Assembly: GCF_008831285.2 (NCBI RefSeq)
Contig: NC_045139.1
Coordinates: forward strand, 16,846,354 to 16,910,353
Direction: 5' to 3'
DNA from: Nymphaea colorata
Taxonomy: Eukaryota; Streptophyta; Magnoliopsida; Nymphaeales; Nymphaeaceae
DNA length: 64,000 nt
Part shown: piece after piece, positions 59,811 to 64,000 of the stretch
Layout: each line of letters opens with the position of its first letter
Numbering within the stretch: position 1 is the first letter of the stretch
Position numbers and translations under genes: made by a program
Notes under the pieces: generated by a model
Seen by the model: only the letters and a program-made list of their open reading frames with translations
Told to the model about the DNA's origin: nothing
The model's database searches: none

Positions 59811-62330
59811 TGTTCATGCCTACTCATGGTTCCATGTAAGGAGCCGAACACGAGGCACCATGTGCTGGCAAGAACATCCAAGCCGCCGGAACATTTCCTA
59901 TAGGCAAAACAAACATTTGATCATGAAAAATACAATTTGTTTCAGCAGATTTGAATAGGTGCAACAATTATCAGGTTTGGTGTTGTAATTAATATAAAGC
60001 ACGTCCTTCTTTTTAAAAGTATCAAACAATCGAGCTGCAATATTGACATAAAATTATTAAAAAAAAAAGGCTTCGAGAATATCTTTATATACTTGTAGGC
60101 ACTACAAGTACCATTCCCTTCAAAAGCAATTTCCTTATTTTGGCATGATTTTTTTATTAGAAAAATCATTGCACCAGTATATGCTCGTGACCTAACAGTA
60201 AATTTACACCGAAGGCCCCCCGTTTGGACGATACAATTTAATGCTTTTGTTTTATTTTTGATTTTTTTTGTTTTTAGTTAGTGATGCTCCGATCCCCAAA
60301 ATAGCAAATAAATGCACCTGAGAAATGGAATGATTGGCCAAATTTAAAACCTGAACGATATTAAATCCAAAATAACCAAACAAATTCATCATGTTTTTCG
60401 CAGTCACATAATATAAAATTTGCGCTTTCATCCCTTGAAATTATTATCGTCTTTGATAAGAAGATATTATGTTTTTATATATATATATAATTTATATTAT
60501 ATAAAGTATTTTTTTTTTCTAATAAACATAATGTTGTTACTCTATATGTATGTATATTTAAATGCAAAATCCGATGTGATATAATTACAGCATATAGTAA
60601 AACACGTGTTATGAGAACATTATTCTTAATTTTTTTAAAGCAGCCTCATCAAAAATGTTTCTTTCTCAAGTTCAAGAAGTCTTTTCCTTTTAATTTTGCA
60701 ACCTTAATGGAAGCAACCACAAATAAAACACGACATCTACGACGGTAATGCAACAAATTGAGCGGGAGATGGTAGGTGGCTAGTTTTTATTTCGAGCTCT
60801 TGTTGCATAAACTTTCTATGTTGCAAAATGTGGTGGGGGATATTGATATGGAAGTTGAATCATAGCGGACACATCACTCTAAATAGTGGCGGAGCCAGAA
60901 AAATTGGCTGGAGATATACTTGTTTAAAAATATTCAAATCTGTTGGTGTCACACTTATATATATATATATAATAATAAATATGTAAGATTCTTATTTAAA
61001 AATAAAAACTTTTAAGACGAGTGGATATCATGCTGTGTGGTGTTTTGGATGGAAATGTTGATAAAAAGGAAATGGAAGTCAATTCCATCATCAAATTGCT
61101 TACCTGACATTTTTAGACCAAAATTTGTATAGGAATGTGAAATTAAAAGGAAATTTGTGCCGACAACGTCCGCACAATACATTGGTGAGGAAGAAAATAC
61201 GAACCAAAAAAGGAGGAGTGATGAGGGTGTTTGTGGAATGGGGATGATGAGAGGGCAAACTTTGTTTTCCTTTTTAAAGCAATAAATATTGGTTTGGGTG
61301 TAGTGTTTTCATGTATTACATTACTTTAAAAACTCAAATTCACAAACAGTATTTTCATATATTTCATTATTTTAAATTCTCCATTTTGTTTTTATATTGC
61401 TTTTTATTACATATATATGTTTATATATATAGTGAACAAGTGAGCCATACAAATGTCCTTTTAATCTTTAGATTGATGACAGAAATGAGAAGAGTATATG
61501 TAAAGGGGTTTAATGAGTAGACATAAAGTTTTGTTTGTACGTGTGTGTGTATATATATATATATATACAAAAAGTATAATTCATGAGTTTGTTTTGAGAA
61601 TAGTTCCACGTTCAAAGAAGTTGCTAATATTAGCTTTCATCTTGGTTCTTAGATATTATCTCCTGCCAACAAAAACGACTATACCCCCAGCTGGTATTTG
61701 CTAGATAGAGTACTTGGATTAGTTTCAAAACTAGTTGTTATGTCGTATCATCCAATATAGAAAAGCAAACACTTCACATGAACATTAAGTTTAAATAATT
61801 TGCCACAAAGCTTAGAGAAAAACAGAAAAAGTAAATCCAGTTTTTTAGTAAAGTTTTATGTACATTTGTGAAATGGAAACTTGAATTTTCAGGGTTTTAT
61901 GTACATTTATGTAATGGAAGCATGACTCTTCGCTTGATTAAATAATAACATTCAAAAGCAAGCTATTTTATTGTTCGTGACGAGATTAAAATCAAAACCT
62001 AAGTGTGCACCTTGACGACATTATAAAAATCGCGCTTCAAAAGAAAAATGTCATGAAGCGCCATTTTAGATGACACCCAAAATCGAGATAAAACAGCGCT
62101 TTCATAAAAAGAGTATTGAAAAGAGTGTGACCCAATAGAAAAATAAATTTAGAAAGTCCGATTTTATAGTTCTAATGTCTACATCAGAGCTTTGTTGGAT
62201 AACATGAATAAATTGGATACTTTATTCACAGGTAACTTGTGTCTTGTCATTTTCAACGCAGTGAAGGAGTCGGACCGATGCAAATTATTTACTACATTTC
62301 AGAAATAAATATTTACCGGACCTGACCATT
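59811..62330. other. AT-rich intergenic DNA before the right-hand promoter
   Basis: No gene is supported. It includes TA microsatellites (about 60478-60489, 60957-60971 and 61549-61566), a GGCGGAGC-type end at 60885 and GCGCTT inverted motifs near 62031 and 62096. Confidence 0.5.
60885..61030 (+). mobile_element. GGCGGAGC-family element, copy E (left end)
   Basis: AGTGGCGGAGCCAGAAAAATTGG is the intact left terminus of the family. The downstream core is not clearly alignable, so the right limit is uncertain. Confidence 0.4.
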
Positions 62331-62979
62331 CCCGACTCCTCAGGACCTGGTCACCCGTACAACCGACCGCCCGATCCGGTTCCCGGCGAAACCGAGTCGG
62401 CTCGATTGGCTGAACCGAGCCGAGCCGAGCCGAGCCGAGCCGAAGTTGTCTCCTCCACGTGGTAGCCGTGCGGCAATCCCAAGGCTGTCCCCACCACGGC
62501 GCCCGCCCTCGGCGCGGCTCCGTCGTGCGGGCCACGGCTCGCGGAAAGCGAGGCCCGCCCCGTTGATCACGATTACGGATTAATGGTCCGGATAATCGCG
62601 GATCTTCTCCGGCCCCTCCAAATCCAACCCGATTAAAAATGCGCTCGACCCCCCGGAGACCGGACATCTCCGGCGGGGCCCACCATCCCGCGCCTCTTCG
62701 AGTGGCGGGACCCGACCGTACCCTGACAGCGACCGACGAGGGCGGGGCCCGCAGGTCACATGCCCCGTCACATCCGCCATACGTCCTCTCTTTTCCCTCT
62801 CCGCCTTTCTCCCTCTCTCATCAATGCGGTCCGAGCGACGGCTGTGGATTCGGCCGTACTGAAGCGATCGGACGGTCGAGGAGGAGGTGGCTGACACTCA
62901 CTCACGCCCTCCCCTCTCTCTCTCTCTCTCCAACCGTATCAGGCCCCCTCCCTCCCTCTCTTTTCTCGTCAGGGAGCAG
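62330..62979 (+). promoter_or_regulatory. CpG-rich proximal promoter of the right-edge gene
   Basis: GC content jumps from about 30% to well over 60% for roughly 600 bp, with many CpG. It holds five CCGAG units (62415-62439), a G-box CACGTGG (62456-62462) and CT-rich Y patches (about 62912-62931 and 62944-62965) just before the TATA box. Antisense and sense open frames of up to 226 codons here follow from the high GC and are not called. Confidence 0.65.
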
Positions 62980-62987
62980 TATAAAAG
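62980..62987 (+). promoter_or_regulatory. TATA box of the right-edge gene
   Basis: TATAAAAG preceded by a pyrimidine patch and followed by a GA-rich leader. Transcription should start near 63010. Confidence 0.8.
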
Positions 62988-63009
62988 GACGGGGAGTACA
63001 GCAGAGAGA

Positions 63010-63983
63010 GAAAGGAAGAGAGAGAGAGAGAGGGCGGAGGGAAAGGAATTCTTTTGCCAACATGTATATTTTTTTGGTTTTGTTGAAATAGAGTAAAATT
63101 TGGGGTTCGCAGAGTGGAGAAATCGAGAAGGGGGGAGAGAGGGATGAATTTCGTCTCCGTCGCTAAAAGTGCGTCTTCCTTGCGGAATTGAACGATGAGG
63201 CAGCGGGGGAAAGGGAGCGGGCTCGGTTCTCGCTCTCCTCTGGGCTCTTGCTTTCCGCTTTTGGTGTGAAACTTTTGGTGAATCCGAGTGGCTTTTCGGG
63301 AGCTCCGAAAGGGATGACGAGGAACGGGCGTTTGGTGCGAAGATTCGCGGTGTAGTTCGTGTTTTTGAGCGAGTTCTCGTTTGGATCTTCGCTGACGGGG
63401 GGGTTGCTTGCTTCCGGGGGAAGCTTCGGTCTCTAGAGTTTAGGGCTTCACTTTCTCCCTCCGTCCTTGTCGTTGCTGTTGTTCGTCCCTTTGAATTCTG
63501 AGAACGACGGGTGCGGGACGGCGGATTGCGAGGAGATTGAGCGGGAATCGGTCCGCGGTGCTTCTTTTCCTGGTTCATCTTCGTGTTTGACGCCGATATT
63601 TGGCTAGGGCTTTGAATTCCAAGTTCCGGCGGTGGAAGTCGTTGGCTGTTGAGAACGGTTTTGGTTTTGTTGTGGGCTCATCCTCTGGCGTGATTGTTCG
63701 GGCTTAGGCGTAGGGATAACGGGAGATCGTGGCTCGAATTCGGGGCTTCGAATAGTATGGAGATTCTACTTTCTTGGTCTCGGTGGCGGAAATGGTGAAT
63801 TGAGGAGATCCTGTTGATCGGTTCGTGGCAAGGTATTCGGGAAGAGGGGCTGGTTCTCTGTGGACTCCTGGAATGCAGGATATTTTAGTAACTTCTGCCA
63901 TTTGAAACAGTGCAACTGGGAAAAGCAGAGTCGGTGGCCTGCCGGAGTGGAGTTCCTGTAGTTCATGAGTTTTTTATGCGAAA
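63010..63983 (+). promoter_or_regulatory. Long 5' leader with many upstream ORFs
   Basis: About 970 nt separate the inferred start from the MRLST codon. Complete uORFs: 63062-63091 (9 aa), 63144-63191 (15 aa), 63195-63269 (24 aa), 63314-63355 (13 aa), 63757-63798 (13 aa), 63792-63803 (3 aa), 63873-63905 (10 aa) and 63976-63987 (3 aa). The last overlaps the main ATG as ATGA. An ATG at 63965 opens a frame that stays open to the window edge. A leader intron could remove some of these; candidate donors such as AAG|GTATTC near 63833 exist, but none is proven. Long uORF-bearing leaders are known in plant ARF transcripts. Confidence 0.6.
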
Positions 63984-64000
63984 ATGAGGCTGTCGACCTC
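63984..64000 (+). CDS. First codons of a gene cut by the window edge; possible ARF6/ARF8-type auxin response factor
   Basis: ATG AGG CTG TCG ACC TC encodes MRLST plus a partial codon. Proteins of the ARF6/ARF8 clade start MRLSS or MKLST, and their genes have strong promoters and long leaders, which fits. Five codons are far too few for an identification, so the product remains open. The ATG at 63965 in another frame is the alternative start. Confidence 0.35.

Noticed and set aside
57618..61305. A 3.7 kb CACTA element between CACTACAA and GTGTAGTG
   Set aside because: The flanking three bases do not match and no transposase fragment is present, so the two ends are probably unrelated.
62898..63578. 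226-codon antisense frame over the right-hand promoter and leader
   Set aside because: It is Ser/Arg/Pro-rich, caused by GC-rich and CT-repeat sequence, and lies opposite a TATA box and leader.

Overview
The window is nuclear DNA of a flowering plant. It has spliced genes with GT-AG introns up to about 2.8 kb, an AT-rich background with GC-rich promoters, a eukaryotic tRNA gene, CT/GA leader tracts and many small dispersed repeats. The proteins are plant-type: a remorin, an NAC-beta/BTF3, and a TIPIN-like protein with N-terminal zinc knuckles. The species cannot be named from the sequence alone. There is no operon, phage, CRISPR array or bacterial gene.

Layout. 1-11102 (minus strand): twelve coding exons for the first 817 residues of translation initiation factor eIF3a; the gene runs off the left edge. 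Intron 2 holds a 1.6 kb non-autonomous hAT-like transposon with an exact 8 bp target duplication. 11103-14832: divergent intergenic region, ending in a promoter with two E2F-type sites around a 16 bp palindrome. 14833-19221 (plus): five-exon TIPIN/Csm3/Swi3-type replication-fork protein with two CCHC zinc knuckles. 20409-20488 (minus): tRNA-Leu(AAG). 22282-26140 (minus): BTF3/NAC-beta with a non-coding first exon. 26.2-33.3 kb: intergenic repeats, including four copies of a 49 bp unit. 33359-38870 (plus): six-exon remorin with two tandem upstream ORFs in its leader. 38.9-62.3 kb: 23 kb with no gene I can support, made of small inverted-repeat elements, SINE-like pieces, degenerate CTCGA and GGATCCGAAT arrays and microsatellites. 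62.3-64.0 kb (plus): CpG-rich promoter, TATA box and a leader of about 970 nt with at least eight upstream ATGs. It ends with the first codons (MRLST) of a gene cut by the right edge, possibly an ARF6/ARF8-type auxin response factor.

The genes are not a pathway. eIF3a and NAC-beta act at the ribosome, TIPIN at the replication fork, and remorin at the plasma membrane. I did not find a convincing new system. The best leads are the hAT element with a host-like GC-rich segment inside it, the palindromic E2F promoter of the TIPIN gene, the uORF-dense leader at the right edge, and several small repeat families definable from copies within the window.
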